From the NCBI GenBank assembly GCA_020630875.1, contig JAHDIH010000006.1, positions 232,808 through 296,807 on the forward strand: a DNA stretch of 64,000 nucleotides, read 5' to 3'. Below, in pieces: positions 43,786 to 51,995 of the stretch (its first letter is position 1; each line of letters starts with the position of its first letter). This stretch comes from Deltaproteobacteria bacterium (GTDB lineage Bacteria > Myxococcota_A > Polyangia > Haliangiales > Haliangiaceae). The notes beneath the pieces are model-generated. The model was given only the letters and a program-made list of their open reading frames with translations, was not told the origin of the DNA and did not search any database. Position numbers and translations under genes: made by a program.

Positions 43786-44292
43786 CTACTGTGCTGCAGA
43801 GGTAACAATTTCTTCGATGTAAGAACAAGTCGTTACGTTAGATATGGCTTCAGCCGCTGCCAAGTCGCAATTGTTTTCGTCTCCACTTTGGTAGCGTTCG
43901 ACTCTATAAAAGCGAACTCCACCGGAGTCTGTCGGTTCAAGCGTGACGGTCGTATGGTTTAGGGAACACAAGCCACCGGAACTACTTGCTGTCGCAAATG
44001 TACCTCGGTAACCGTCACCTCTGGCGGAAAGGCTGCTTGCACCGAAAACAGGGAAGCAATCTTGAGTTCCCGCGGCATCGCTGCACGTTTCGAGATTCAT
44101 GCCAAAGTCATCGTCGAAAATGTGTAGAAAGGCGTCTGGGTCCATATCTTCAGTTAACGCATCGCTGCAGTCAAATGAGCCGCCATTCGCAAACTTTTCG
44201 GTTTCAATAGGATAGACCCCCGTAAAATCAGCGCCACCAGAGTCACCTCCACATGCCGCGAATAGTGTAATACACAATGTTAGCTTGTACAT
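43786..44292 (-). CDS. Small lipoprotein of unknown function
   Basis: 168 residues. MYKLTLCITLFAAC has an FAAC lipobox and is followed by a Gly/Ser linker. The mature domain is acidic and has about eight Cys, likely disulfide-bonded in the periplasm (DCSDAL, ETCSDAAGTQDCFPV, GLCSLNHTTV, NNCDLA, TTCSYIEE). It shares no motif with the other lipoproteins here. TAAAGT (44299-44304, minus strand) ends 6 nt before the ATG, within the 16-bp gap after tcdA, so it could have its own leaderless transcript. Confidence 0.6.
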   Translation of the reverse strand: MYKLTLCITLFAACGGDSGGADFTGVYPIETEKFANGGSFDCSDALTEDMDPDAFLHIFDDDFGMNLETCSDAAGTQDCFPVFGASSLSARGDGYRGTFATASSSGGLCSLNHTTVTLEPTDSGGVRFYRVERYQSGDENNCDLAAAEAISNVTTCSYIEEIVTSAAQ

Positions 44293-44308
44293 TGTAAAAC
44301 TTTAACAG

Positions 44309-45130
44309 CTATGCGTTGCCGATGTGCTCGGCAACGATCATTTTTGTAACAATACTTGCCGCAGCTAAACCAAACGCGCCGGTGACAAAACTGGCGGTGC
44401 CATAGATCACGCTTCGCTCCTCGCACGAGTGATGTTCGTTTTTTCCTCCTGGACAAACGCACCTAAAACCTTCGCCTTTGTCGTAGGTCAGCTCTACGGG
44501 AACGATGGGCTTTTCTGTGGAAAATACGGCTTGAATCCCAAACAGTGCTTTGCGTGGAAAATTGTATTCTTGGCGCAGTATTTTTCGCACGGCGTTGGCC
44601 AGTGGATCCACCGTCGTACGTGCTAAGTCAGCGACTTCAATTTTAGTTGGATCCATTCTCCCCGATGCACCGGTAGAGCAAACCACAGGGATGCCTCTTG
44701 CTACGCAGGTTGCAAGCAAATGACACTTTGCGGTGACGTTGTCAATGGCGTCAACAACGATGTCAGGGGCGTGGGCAAGTAGATGCTCTGCCGTTTTATG
44801 GGAATAGAATATTGGTTCGCAAGTCACGTTAACTTGTGGGTTAATTTGTTTGACTCGCTCAGCGAGCAAATCTGCTTTACGTTTACCCACCACGGTCGAC
44901 AACGCTTGCAGTTGCCTGTTGGTGTTAGTGACGCACACCCTGTCAAAATCGACAATTGTTAGTTTACCAACGCCAGACCGCGCAAGTGCTTCTACCACAA
45001 ACGAGCCAACACCACCGAGTCCTATCACCATCACGTGACTCCCGAAAAGTTGCGTCATAGCTTGGTCGCCAACAAGTCGCCCCATTCGGTCAAATCGTCG
45101 GTGCAAGCGGTATCGTGTCTCAGTGGTCAT
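44309..45130 (-). CDS. tcdA: tRNA threonylcarbamoyladenosine dehydratase
   Basis: 273 residues. E1-like ThiF-fold enzyme that cyclises t6A37 of tRNA at the expense of ATP. Motifs: RFDRMGRLVGDQAM at the N-terminus, nucleotide-binding VIGLGGVGSFVVEALARSG, VDFDRVCVTNTNRQ, and DAIDNVTAK. A zinc-site-like pair of cysteines occurs in FRCVCPGG. Length and motif order fit TcdA (CsdL) better than MoeB or ThiF. It probably heads a two-gene unit with the following lipoprotein. Confidence 0.92.
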   Translation of the reverse strand: MTTETRYRLHRRFDRMGRLVGDQAMTQLFGSHVMVIGLGGVGSFVVEALARSGVGKLTIVDFDRVCVTNTNRQLQALSTVVGKRKADLLAERVKQINPQVNVTCEPIFYSHKTAEHLLAHAPDIVVDAIDNVTAKCHLLATCVARGIPVVCSTGASGRMDPTKIEVADLARTTVDPLANAVRKILRQEYNFPRKALFGIQAVFSTEKPIVPVELTYDKGEGFRCVCPGGKNEHHSCEERSVIYGTASFVTGAFGLAAASIVTKMIVAEHIGNA

Positions 45131-45177
45131 CCTGGCCCAACGCTACACAACCATTGAGGTGAAAACAAGGGGAGTTT

Positions 45178-46086
45178 TTGCTATGGTGGACGCGTGAACG
45201 CAGAGCAAATCTCATGGACTATGCCCATACTTTGGGAGGCGTTTCGCTAGTGTCACTTTTACGCACGCCTGCGAATGCGTGGCCCACACAATTACTTGCG
45301 GCATTGGCTTCGGCACTTCTGATTTTTTCCATTGGAGGGGCGTTAGGAGGCTCAATTGCTTTGGAAGTATCGTTCGCTATGAGTGTTGTGGCTGCCGTAG
45401 TTGCGTTCACACCGATGCACGACGCGAGTCATCGATCGGTTAGTAAAGCCAGGTTTGTTAATGAACTTGTAGGACGAATTTGCGCGACCGTTCTTGCATC
45501 GCCTTTTTTGGCGTTTCGCTATGCCCATCTTGAGCATCATAAGCACACGAACCACCATCACTTAGATCCCGACTACTACTCAGGCAAGGGACCACGTGTA
45601 CTCTTACCTCTACGCTGGCTCACTCAAGACTTGCACTATTATGTGATCATCGCTGGAGCGTGGAAAAAACTTAGTCGATCCGTGAAGGTCGAAGTGACGC
45701 TGAACCTGTTGCTGCTTTTGGGCGTGTTCTCATGCTTTCTAGCTGAAGGGAAAGGGCTGACGTTGTTGCTTGCATGGATTCTTCCCGTGCGGCTGGCCAT
45801 TGGACTCTTATCTTTCAGTTTTGATTACTTGCCCCACAGGCCTCATGCGACTACCAGCAAAGAAAATCGTTTTAAGGCCACGCGAGTCATAGAAGGGCCG
45901 GGACTCACGCTGCTGTTTTTGTATCAGAACTATCATCTTATTCATCACTTGTACCCCGGGGTGCCGTTTTATCGTTATCGGAAAGTATTTGATTCTCAAC
46001 AGAAGCAGCTACTTGACAAAGGGATGTTGGTGACGCGTTGGTTCGGGCCTGCAGTCCGCACCAGCCATGAGGTTCGAGAACCATGA
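45178..46086 (+). CDS. Membrane fatty acid desaturase / carotene hydroxylase family
   Basis: About 302 residues in this frame. The three His boxes of di-iron membrane desaturases are clear: HDASH (about 81-85), HLEHHKHTN (about 119) and YHLIHHLYP (about 254). Hydrophobic segments lie between them. The product likely desaturates or hydroxylates a lipid or carotenoid. The start is uncertain. The TTG at 45178 has no support, and ATG 45214 is possible. A GTG at 45194 in another frame has a good -10 (TATGGT) 6 nt upstream and reads MNAEQISWTMPILWEAFR before a stop. This looks like the true N-terminus displaced by one base. Its 3' end overlaps the next gene (ATGA). Confidence 0.85.
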   Translation: MLWWTRERRANLMDYAHTLGGVSLVSLLRTPANAWPTQLLAALASALLIFSIGGALGGSIALEVSFAMSVVAAVVAFTPMHDASHRSVSKARFVNELVGRICATVLASPFLAFRYAHLEHHKHTNHHHLDPDYYSGKGPRVLLPLRWLTQDLHYYVIIAGAWKKLSRSVKVEVTLNLLLLLGVFSCFLAEGKGLTLLLAWILPVRLAIGLLSFSFDYLPHRPHATTSKENRFKATRVIEGPGLTLLFLYQNYHLIHHLYPGVPFYRYRKVFDSQQKQLLDKGMLVTRWFGPAVRTSHEVREP

Positions 46087-46637
46087 GGTCGTTTTTGGTG
46101 TCGGTGCTGTTGCTACCTAACGTAGCTGTCGGCGAGCCTTCCGAGGGCAGCCGCAATTACGCCAATCTACGCGTGGGCGCACAAGTTTCTGACGCGAGCA
46201 GCAACAGGACCACTATTTGTGGGGAAGTCGAACCCGTAGCAAAATGGTCCATTGAGGCCTGTGGAGCAGGTGGTGGATGGTTTCATCATGATCCCATCGC
46301 GGATATGTTTCATGTCCAGCTGAAGTGGTTCATGGTCAACCGGCGACTTATTGGCGGAAGTGTCTTTCGAATGGCTGCAGGAGTTGGTTTTACGGAAATC
46401 GAACAAGGTAACGATGAGGCCGGATTGCAGTTTAGAAAGCCCAAAATGGGAGCACGTTCTATTGCTAGTGGCTCTGGATCGCTTTCTGCTTCCTGGCACC
46501 GTCCTTTAGGAGCGGGGCTGGAGTTTATAGCCAATGGCTCGCTGGTCGTCGGTTACTTTGAGCACAGTCGCTTGCTCGCAACTCCTATGAACAAAGTCCA
46601 ACCATCGTTGTCTCTGCAGGTTGGTATTGGTTTCTAG
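46083..46637 (+). CDS. Small outer-membrane beta-barrel-like protein
   Basis: 184 residues. The N-terminal MRSFLVSVLLLPNVAVG is a signal peptide. The mature part alternates polar and aromatic/hydrophobic residues (VAKWSIEACGAGGGWF, LKWFMVNRRLIGGSVF, LEFIANGSLVVGYF) and ends in LSLQVGIGF with a C-terminal Phe, the usual Bam signal of barrel proteins. About 8 strands would fit. No named family. The ATG overlaps the desaturase stop, so they are coupled. It overlaps the convergent tatD by 4 bp. Confidence 0.65.
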   Translation: MRSFLVSVLLLPNVAVGEPSEGSRNYANLRVGAQVSDASSNRTTICGEVEPVAKWSIEACGAGGGWFHHDPIADMFHVQLKWFMVNRRLIGGSVFRMAAGVGFTEIEQGNDEAGLQFRKPKMGARSIASGSGSLSASWHRPLGAGLEFIANGSLVVGYFEHSRLLATPMNKVQPSLSLQVGIGF

Positions 46638-47377
46638 CCAAACAACGCGCTGGCATTGTTAGCAGTTACGTCAGAGATTTCTTTAAACGAGGTGTCGCGT
46701 AAACTTGCGAGCTTTTCGATGACTATCGAAACGTGAGACGGTAGCCACTCGCTGTATCCCTGCGGGGCCTGGTGCGGGGCGTCGGTCTCTACCAGGAGAC
46801 GCTCAGCAGGGATTGCGGTAGCACAATTTTGAATTTTCTTTCTTGAGTCATCGAGGATCGTGGCACAAAAAGAGATATGCAGCCCCAGCTTTAGGTATTC
46901 TTTCGCTTGCTCATGCGATCCGCTGAACGCATGGACGACGCCACCTGACTTCGGAGTGGTCGACTTAAGGGTAGCGATTAGCGAATCGTGTGCTTTTACT
47001 GCGTGCACTACGATAGGAAGGTTCAAGTCGTTGGCGAGTCCTACCTGTTTCTCGCACAAGGCAAGCTGCGCATCTACTGATTCGGGGGTCTTGATGCTGT
47101 CTACTCCCACTTCTCCAATAGCACTGATGTGCGACGTGTTCTGTTGTACAAATGAGACTAGGTCCTCAAAGGTCGCATCCTGATCCCAAGGATGAATTCC
47201 CACTGCGTTTTTGAAGAGTGCTGGTGTTGCAATGGAAAAATCCAATTGCTCCTTCCACTTCGACGAATGACTGGACGCGATTAATACTCCAGAGACGCTA
47301 GACTCCTCGAGCATCGATTCGAGATCGTCTCGCTCAAAACCTTCTAAATCTTGCAGGTGGCAGTGGCTATCAAACAT
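46634..47377 (-). CDS. tatD: TatD-family metal-dependent nuclease
   Basis: 247 residues, typical. Amidohydrolase-fold 3'-5' DNA exonuclease family. Metal ligands: MFDSHCHLQD at the start, a Glu in AIGEVGVD, a His in IVVHAVKAH, HAFSGSHEQA, and an Asp in LLVETDAPHQAPQG. The last motif is diagnostic of TatD. The ATG at 47377 is well supported by MFDSHCH. No obvious operon partner. Confidence 0.92.
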   Translation of the reverse strand: MFDSHCHLQDLEGFERDDLESMLEESSVSGVLIASSHSSKWKEQLDFSIATPALFKNAVGIHPWDQDATFEDLVSFVQQNTSHISAIGEVGVDSIKTPESVDAQLALCEKQVGLANDLNLPIVVHAVKAHDSLIATLKSTTPKSGGVVHAFSGSHEQAKEYLKLGLHISFCATILDDSRKKIQNCATAIPAERLLVETDAPHQAPQGYSEWLPSHVSIVIEKLASLRDTSFKEISDVTANNASALFG

Positions 47378-47395
47378 CAGGGAACGCTATCACAT

Positions 47396-47424
47396 TGCGA
47401 GAGCATTTCCATTGATGATACAAA
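47396..47424 (+). promoter_or_regulatory. Candidate promoter of the DUF423 gene
   Basis: TTGCGG (47396-47401), an exact 17-nt spacer and TACAAA (47419-47424). The ATG at 47431 follows 6 nt later, where transcription should begin. Confidence 0.6.
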
Positions 47425-47430
47425 AGCCCT

Positions 47431-47796
47431 ATGAACAAGATTGCAGGAGTTGGCGCACTTTTGGCAATGACTTCGGTCATTCTTGGAGCTTTTGGAGCTC
47501 ACAAACTTCGCGGTGTTTTAAGTGTCAGAGGACTCGAGGTCTTTGAAATTGGCGTACGTTATCAACTAATTCATGCAGTAGCCCTTGTACTCATAGGACT
47601 TTTAGTAGAAAAAAATGCTCGGCATTCAGCCTTTGCAGGATGGCTGATGGTCGGCGGTATCCTAATATTTAGCGGAAGTATGTACCTTGTCGCGCTGGCT
47701 GAGATGACTTGGTTTGGACGAGTGGCTCCCGTTGGCGGAATGATGTTGGTTGCTTCGTGGGCTGTACTTGCTAAAGGAATGTTTTCGAAACATTAG
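47431..47796 (+). CDS. DUF423 membrane protein (YgdD-like)
   Basis: 121 residues with four helices. The family motif ILGAFGAHKL is near residue 21, followed by FEIGVRYQLIHAVALVL, a FSGSMYLVAL helix and VAPVGGMMLVASWAVLA. Length is typical. An inner-membrane protein of unknown function. The -35/-10 pair immediately upstream leaves no room for a Shine-Dalgarno, so a leaderless mRNA is predicted. Confidence 0.88.
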   Translation: MNKIAGVGALLAMTSVILGAFGAHKLRGVLSVRGLEVFEIGVRYQLIHAVALVLIGLLVEKNARHSAFAGWLMVGGILIFSGSMYLVALAEMTWFGRVAPVGGMMLVASWAVLAKGMFSKH

Positions 47797-47808
47797 CTTC
47801 TTAATGGT

Positions 47809-48300
47809 TCAACGCATTCTTTCGTAAACAAGTACATCAACCTTTCCTTGTGGTAGCTCAAAGTGGCGTGTGAGAGTTTCCGCATAAGAGAAGTTCAGCT
47901 TTTCAATGACGCGAATCGAGGCTAAGTGACCGCAAGCTACCGTGGCCCGAATACGCTGGAGGTCAGACGCGAACCCGCGCTCACAAATGGCAGCGGCTGC
48001 TTCCGTTGCCAGACCTTGCCCGCTGGCAGCGGCGGCGATGTGATAGGACAGATACGCTTCACTCTTCAACCAATCGACTCTTGATAATGCGATGGTGCCA
48101 ACGGTTTTCTCTTTCACAACCACAAACCATCGGTATTCTTTGTACGCTCGATTCGATAAGTCCGACGAACAGCTTCGAAGTCTACTCGCAAGCTGAACGT
48201 GGTCTTGGACTTCAAATGGGTTAAATTCTATTGCAGATCGGTCTTGGCGCCAAGAATGCCAAAGTCTCGCATGGGATTCATGCGCTGGAACAAACTCCAT
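47809..48300 (-). CDS. GNAT acetyltransferase (RimJ/RimL-like)
   Basis: 163 residues. The fold follows the GNAT order: YRWFVVVKEKTVGTIALS, then SYHIAAAASGQGLATEAAAAICERGF with the acetyl-CoA loop (A-x-G-x-G/A), then VACGHLASIRVIEKLNFSYAETL. The N-x-S of the RimJ/L family is changed to HLAS. Substrate not known; amino-terminal or small-molecule acetylation is possible. Convergent with DUF423 and divergent from the amidohydrolase. Confidence 0.8.
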   Translation of the reverse strand: MEFVPAHESHARLWHSWRQDRSAIEFNPFEVQDHVQLASRLRSCSSDLSNRAYKEYRWFVVVKEKTVGTIALSRVDWLKSEAYLSYHIAAAASGQGLATEAAAAICERGFASDLQRIRATVACGHLASIRVIEKLNFSYAETLTRHFELPQGKVDVLVYERMR

Positions 48301-48443
48301 ACGCCCTTGTAGCCCCTTTGACGCTTGCCCGCCATTCGCGAAAGTCCGCTTTTGTTGAAATAATGGACTGTCGTATCAAATTTGCCGGTGCGTATTTGGA
48401 ATTTTCGCTTCCCGCTCGCCAATCTGCGGGCTACCATCTCGCC

Positions 48444-50207
48444 GTGACTTACGACGTAAAGATTACTGGTGGACGTATTGTAGATGGCACAGGACTTGAT
48501 TCCTACGTGGCTGATATCGGCATCAAAGATGGAAAAATTGTTGAGATTGGCAAGCTCGCAGATGCTCCAGCAAAAAAAGAAATTAAAGCTGACGGTGCCA
48601 TTGTCACCCCGGGCTTTGTGGACGTTCATACGCACTACGACGGACAAGTATCGTGGGATGCAGACTTTGCTCCTTCTAGTCTGCACGGCGTGACCACCGC
48701 GGTCATGGGAAGCTGCGGTGTGGGGTTCGCTCCGGTAAAGGAGCACGACCAAGAGCGAATTATCAAATTAATGGAGGGGGTAGAAGATATTCCTGGCTCA
48801 GCACTCTCGGAGGGAATTACATGGGGATGGGAGTCTTTTCCGGAGTACATGGACAAAATCGATTCGTTCCCCCACACCATCGACTTTGCAGCGCAAGTTC
48901 CGCATGACGTAGTTCGCGTTTTCGCAATGGGAGACCGTGCGCTTCATAACGAACCAGCTACTGATGAAGACATCGAATTGATGCGAACCATTGTGTCCGA
49001 TGCGCTAGATGCCGGGGCGGTGGGCTTTACAACAGGGCGATCGGACAACCATCGAACCGCTGATGGCGACCCGACGCCTGCATCGGAGTCTTTGACTAAG
49101 GAACTTATAGGCATCGTAAAAGCCTTCGAAGGTAAGACCCACGGCGTAGTTCAAGCCGTATCTGACTTTGATATCTTAGATGGTGATGAGCGTTTTCATG
49201 AAGAGTTCGATATCTTAGAGAGCCTCGCTGCAGCAGCTGGAGACCATCCGTTTTCCATGTCCGTGATGCAACGTGACCAATCTCCCAATCAGTGGAAGTG
49301 GATTATGGAACGGTGTGAAGCCGCGAGCAAAAAAGGCGTGAAGATGCACATGCAAGTCGCCCCTCGTCCCATTGGAGTGATTCTCGGTCTTCAGGCGACA
49401 TTCAACCCGTTTGTCGCGCATCCTTCGTATCAAAAAATTGCAGGTCTCTCTGTAGAAGAGCGGGTCAAAGCAATGAAGGATCCCGCGTTCAAGAAGCAGA
49501 TGCTCTCTGAAGACATTGTTAACCTCGCAGGAGAGGGGAGTAGTATCCCACCGCTCGCTGACTTGCTTCTTCGAAATATCGACAAAGTTTCCATGCGAAT
49601 GTACCGATTAGGAGAAACTCCTGACTACGAACCTAAAATGGACACCTGCCTTTACAAAGAAGCCATCACCAAGGGCGTGTCGGTTCTAGATTTGATGTAC
49701 GACATTTTACTTGAAGATGATGGTAAAGCATTTATCTACTTCCCGATTTATAACTACACCAACTTTTCTCTCGACAACGTACACAAGATGCTAACTCATC
49801 CACTGAGTATCCCTGGACTTTCCGATGGTGGAGCTCACGTTGGAACCATTTGCGATGCATCGTTCCCGACCTACTACATGCAGCATTGGGGACGCGACCG
49901 TGAAAAAGGAAAGATAAAAATTGAAACGATTATTCAGTCAATGACGCAGCGAACCGCCAAGTACCTTGGTTTTTCGGATCGAGGAGAACTCAAGGTAGGA
50001 AAAAAGGCGGATATCAATATTATCGACTTTGACAATCTCAAACTGCATCCCCCCAATGTGGTTGCCGACTTGCCCGCTGGTGGAAAGCGTCTCATGCAGC
50101 ACGCCGACGGATACTTGGCAACGCTAGTGAGCGGAGAAGTTATTCAAGAGAATGGTAAGTTGACGGGGAAAAGGCCAGGGCGTTTGGTTCGCTCGGGTCA
50201 GCTATGA
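48444..50207 (+). CDS. D-aminoacylase-like amidohydrolase
   Basis: 587 residues from the GTG at 48444, which precedes the family start YDVKITGGRIVDGTG. Zinc ligands: GFVDVHTHYDGQ (HxH), a carboxylate region CGVGFAP, and a C-terminal Asp in LSDGGAHVG. RTAKYLGFSDRGELKVGKKADI is the typical amidohydrolase tail. The family includes N-acyl-D-amino-acid deacylases and also proteins annotated as amidohydrolase 3, so the substrate is uncertain. TACCAT ends 6 nt before the GTG, with TTCCCG 17 nt upstream. Coupled by ATGA to the VOC gene. Confidence 0.85.
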   Translation: MTYDVKITGGRIVDGTGLDSYVADIGIKDGKIVEIGKLADAPAKKEIKADGAIVTPGFVDVHTHYDGQVSWDADFAPSSLHGVTTAVMGSCGVGFAPVKEHDQERIIKLMEGVEDIPGSALSEGITWGWESFPEYMDKIDSFPHTIDFAAQVPHDVVRVFAMGDRALHNEPATDEDIELMRTIVSDALDAGAVGFTTGRSDNHRTADGDPTPASESLTKELIGIVKAFEGKTHGVVQAVSDFDILDGDERFHEEFDILESLAAAAGDHPFSMSVMQRDQSPNQWKWIMERCEAASKKGVKMHMQVAPRPIGVILGLQATFNPFVAHPSYQKIAGLSVEERVKAMKDPAFKKQMLSEDIVNLAGEGSSIPPLADLLLRNIDKVSMRMYRLGETPDYEPKMDTCLYKEAITKGVSVLDLMYDILLEDDGKAFIYFPIYNYTNFSLDNVHKMLTHPLSIPGLSDGGAHVGTICDASFPTYYMQHWGRDREKGKIKIETIIQSMTQRTAKYLGFSDRGELKVGKKADINIIDFDNLKLHPPNVVADLPAGGKRLMQHADGYLATLVSGEVIQENGKLTGKRPGRLVRSGQL

Positions 50208-50554
50208 GTGGAAATGTTTCCATAGACTACCTAGAATTTTTGTCTTCAGACTTTGAAGCGAGCAAGGCATTTTTTGGCAATGTCTTTAATTGGACGTTCA
50301 CCAGCTACGGGGAAAATTACCTGGCGTTCCATGGCGCCGGTATTGATGGGGGCTTTGCCTTAAGCGAAAGTAAGATGACAGCCGAGGGGGGAGCGTTGGT
50401 GGTCTTTCTTAGTGATGATTTGGCGGCGACGGAGAAGAATATAAGAGACCACGGAGGGACTATCAGTACTCCCGTCTTTTCATTTCCAGGCGGAAGTCGT
50501 TTCCACTTTAAAGATCCTACCGGCAACGAGTTCGCGGTTTGGAAAAAGTCGTAA
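50204..50554 (+). CDS. VOC (glyoxalase/bleomycin-resistance) family protein
   Basis: 116 residues with one VOC betaalphabetabetabeta pair. IDYLEFLSSDFEASKAFFGNVFNWTF begins the first half and VVFLSDDLAATEKNI the second. A metal-type Glu lies in DPTGNEFAVWK at the end. The early ligand position is Glu in YLEF. Such proteins may be lyases, dioxygenases or binding proteins. Its ATG overlaps the amidohydrolase stop, so the two probably act on the same compound. Confidence 0.85.
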   Translation: MSGNVSIDYLEFLSSDFEASKAFFGNVFNWTFTSYGENYLAFHGAGIDGGFALSESKMTAEGGALVVFLSDDLAATEKNIRDHGGTISTPVFSFPGGSRFHFKDPTGNEFAVWKKS

Positions 50555-50570
50555 AGCTCGAAAAAGCGCC

Positions 50571-50599
50571 TTGACGCGGTGCGTTGTCGTGGTTAGACT
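50571..50599 (+). promoter_or_regulatory. Strong candidate promoter for a 43-residue ORF
   Basis: TTGACG (50571-50576), a 17-nt spacer and TAGACT (50594-50599). The next ATG (50606) begins 7 nt after the -10 end, the expected +1 position, so the message would be leaderless. Confidence 0.65.
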
Positions 50600-50605
50600 T
50601 ATATT

Positions 50606-50737
50606 ATGTTTAAAAACGCACATTTAACGCTGCAAGACACACTGTTTTTGGCCAATCTGTTGTTAGGCCGAAGACACGTCATAGCGAACCATCTAGAGTT
50701 AACCTGGGCAGATGATGAAATCAGCCTGATGGAGTAA
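50606..50737 (+). CDS. Small protein, 43 residues
   Basis: MFKNAHLTLQDTLFLANLLL starts the ORF, which ends with an acidic tail DDEISLME; the middle is basic (GRRHVIANHLE). An amphipathic helix is likely. No family known. It is supported only by a consensus promoter placed exactly upstream and by its independent intergenic position: it stops one base before the 3' end of the convergent frameshifted gene. Confidence 0.45.
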   Translation: MFKNAHLTLQDTLFLANLLLGRRHVIANHLELTWADDEISLME

Positions 50738-50738
50738 C

Positions 50739-51675
50739 TCAAAACCTCCAATAGGCGTGGATGCTGCTGAAATATCCTTCACTCGCGCTAAACTTAAACT
50801 CAGACAAGTTTTTGGTTTCTAGCGATGCTTGCACCACAAATTTGTCAAACACCATCGCATAGCTCAGGTACCCGCCTATAGAGCGAGTGTTGAAGTTATA
50901 GATCGGACCAAGAATCACTCGGTCCCAGTTAGGGGCAATCCATTCGTAGCCAGTGGAAAACTCAGTATCAATTGTTCCTTTCGAGTCTAGCGGAGTGGTG
51001 AATTCTAGCGTCTTACCTGGAAGGTACCTGATAGTAGTATGCGAGATCAGAGAACCTAGTCCACGGCTGTCTACTGTACATTGTCCAAAGGGTTCCGCTT
51101 AACGTAAAGTTATCTGAGTGGAGCATTCTTAGTTTTGATCTGACATTCGGATACTTACTAAAAGTGAGCGGACCATGGGTTGTGACAGAGAACCAGTTGG
51201 TGATGCCGTACCCGTAAGAGCCGAAGATTCCCAAAAAGTGTTGGCCCTTGATAAGCATTGTTGCGGTGGGAGAACTAGAAATCGTCTGAAAAGGGATTGG
51301 CTTGTAACGCATCGAAACATCTTTTCGATGGTGAAAGAGTAGCTCAGCTCGACCAGGAACGTTGTCGTTTTTGGTGGATGAGTCAAACGGTTCTGCTTTA
51401 TCACCTACAATCACTTGTCCTGCATTTTCGTGTAACACAAGTCTGGCGTACCCCATTTTGGGATTTTCAACTTTGAGATAGCCTATGACTTGATCATCGG
51501 ACGCTGAGTAGACTACGAGCATGTCTCCCGTTTTTAGCTTGTTTGCATCCGATTGAGTTTCTTTTTCTAAATCTACTCCGTAACTGTCGGGAGTTCCGGT
51601 GACTTTGAAAGAGCCGGTAACTTGGTGACTTTTCGCGCAGCCAAGAAGCAGAAACGAGAGAAAAAGGATACGCAC
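50739..51675 (-). pseudogene. Beta-barrel lipoprotein interrupted by a frameshift
   Basis: Part one (51675 down to 51013) starts with GTG and MRILFLSFLLLGC (lipobox LLGC), then an ordered beta domain, then barrel-like strands. It stops soon after a YYYQ motif. Reading one base further on, the frame runs without a stop to 50739: RYLPGKTLEFTTPLDSKG..., TGYEWIAPNWDRVILGPIYN, a GGYLSYAMVFDKFVV strand, and an end at HAYWRF. The C-terminal Phe and strand periodicity fit an outer-membrane barrel. The shift lies near 51018-51032, at CATACTACTATC. The repaired protein would be about 310 residues. Confidence 0.8.
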
Positions 51676-51741
51676 GCTAGCTCTAGTTTAAACAATGCTG
51701 AGTTACCTACACTAGGCGCAACGGGCGTTTACCTAATAGGA

Positions 51742-51926
51742 GCCTCGGTTAAAACCTCTTGCATGACATGCCTGCAGCGCCGCTAGATTTAGGAGTAGTG
51801 GGACGGAGGATTTGCTCCGGCCGCATCTGGCCTTCTTAGGGCCGGCACCACGTGACGGCGTAAGAATCGGTCGCGTCTCCTGTCCTACAGGGGGGGAGTG
51901 ATTCGACCGACGATTGACTGAGAGGC
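51742..51926. ncRNA. Candidate structured RNA between mdh and a lipoprotein gene
   Basis: An intergenic region with no ORF of note but many stems. The ends GCCTCGGTT (51742) and GACTGAGAGGC (51926) pair with one bulge. Internal stems are CGGAG/CTCCG (51804-51808 with 51815-51819), CTGGCC/GGCCGG (51827-51832 with 51840-51845), TCGGTCG/CGACCGA (51867-51873 with 51904-51910) and CCTGT/ACAGG (51879-51883 with 51887-51891). The span of about 185 nt is close to 6S RNA, but I see no decisive 6S signature. Strand is not established. Confidence 0.4.
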
Positions 51927-51951
51927 AAGCTAGCTAGTTGCTGGAAAACAT

Positions 51952-51977
51952 AAAAAAGGCGCCCCTGAGGGCGCCTT
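51952..51977 (-). terminator. Rho-independent terminator of mdh
   Basis: Read on the minus strand, arm AAGGCGCCC (51977-51969), loop TCAG and arm GGGCGCCTT (51964-51956) form a perfect 9-bp GC-rich stem followed by a T-run (plus-strand As at 51952-51957). It lies 19 bp after the mdh stop. Confidence 0.92.
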
Positions 51978-51995
51978 GCCTAACTTGTAGAAAAA

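Noticed and set aside
48231..48443. N-terminal extension of the amidohydrolase back to 48231
   Set aside because: It would overlap the divergent GNAT gene, and the residues before YDVKITGG do not fit the family start.
51742..51926. Firm naming as 6S RNA, RNase P RNA, tmRNA or cobalamin riboswitch
   Set aside because: Only size and a paired outline fit 6S; the hallmark sequences of RNase P, tmRNA, SRP and cobalamin elements were not found on either strand.
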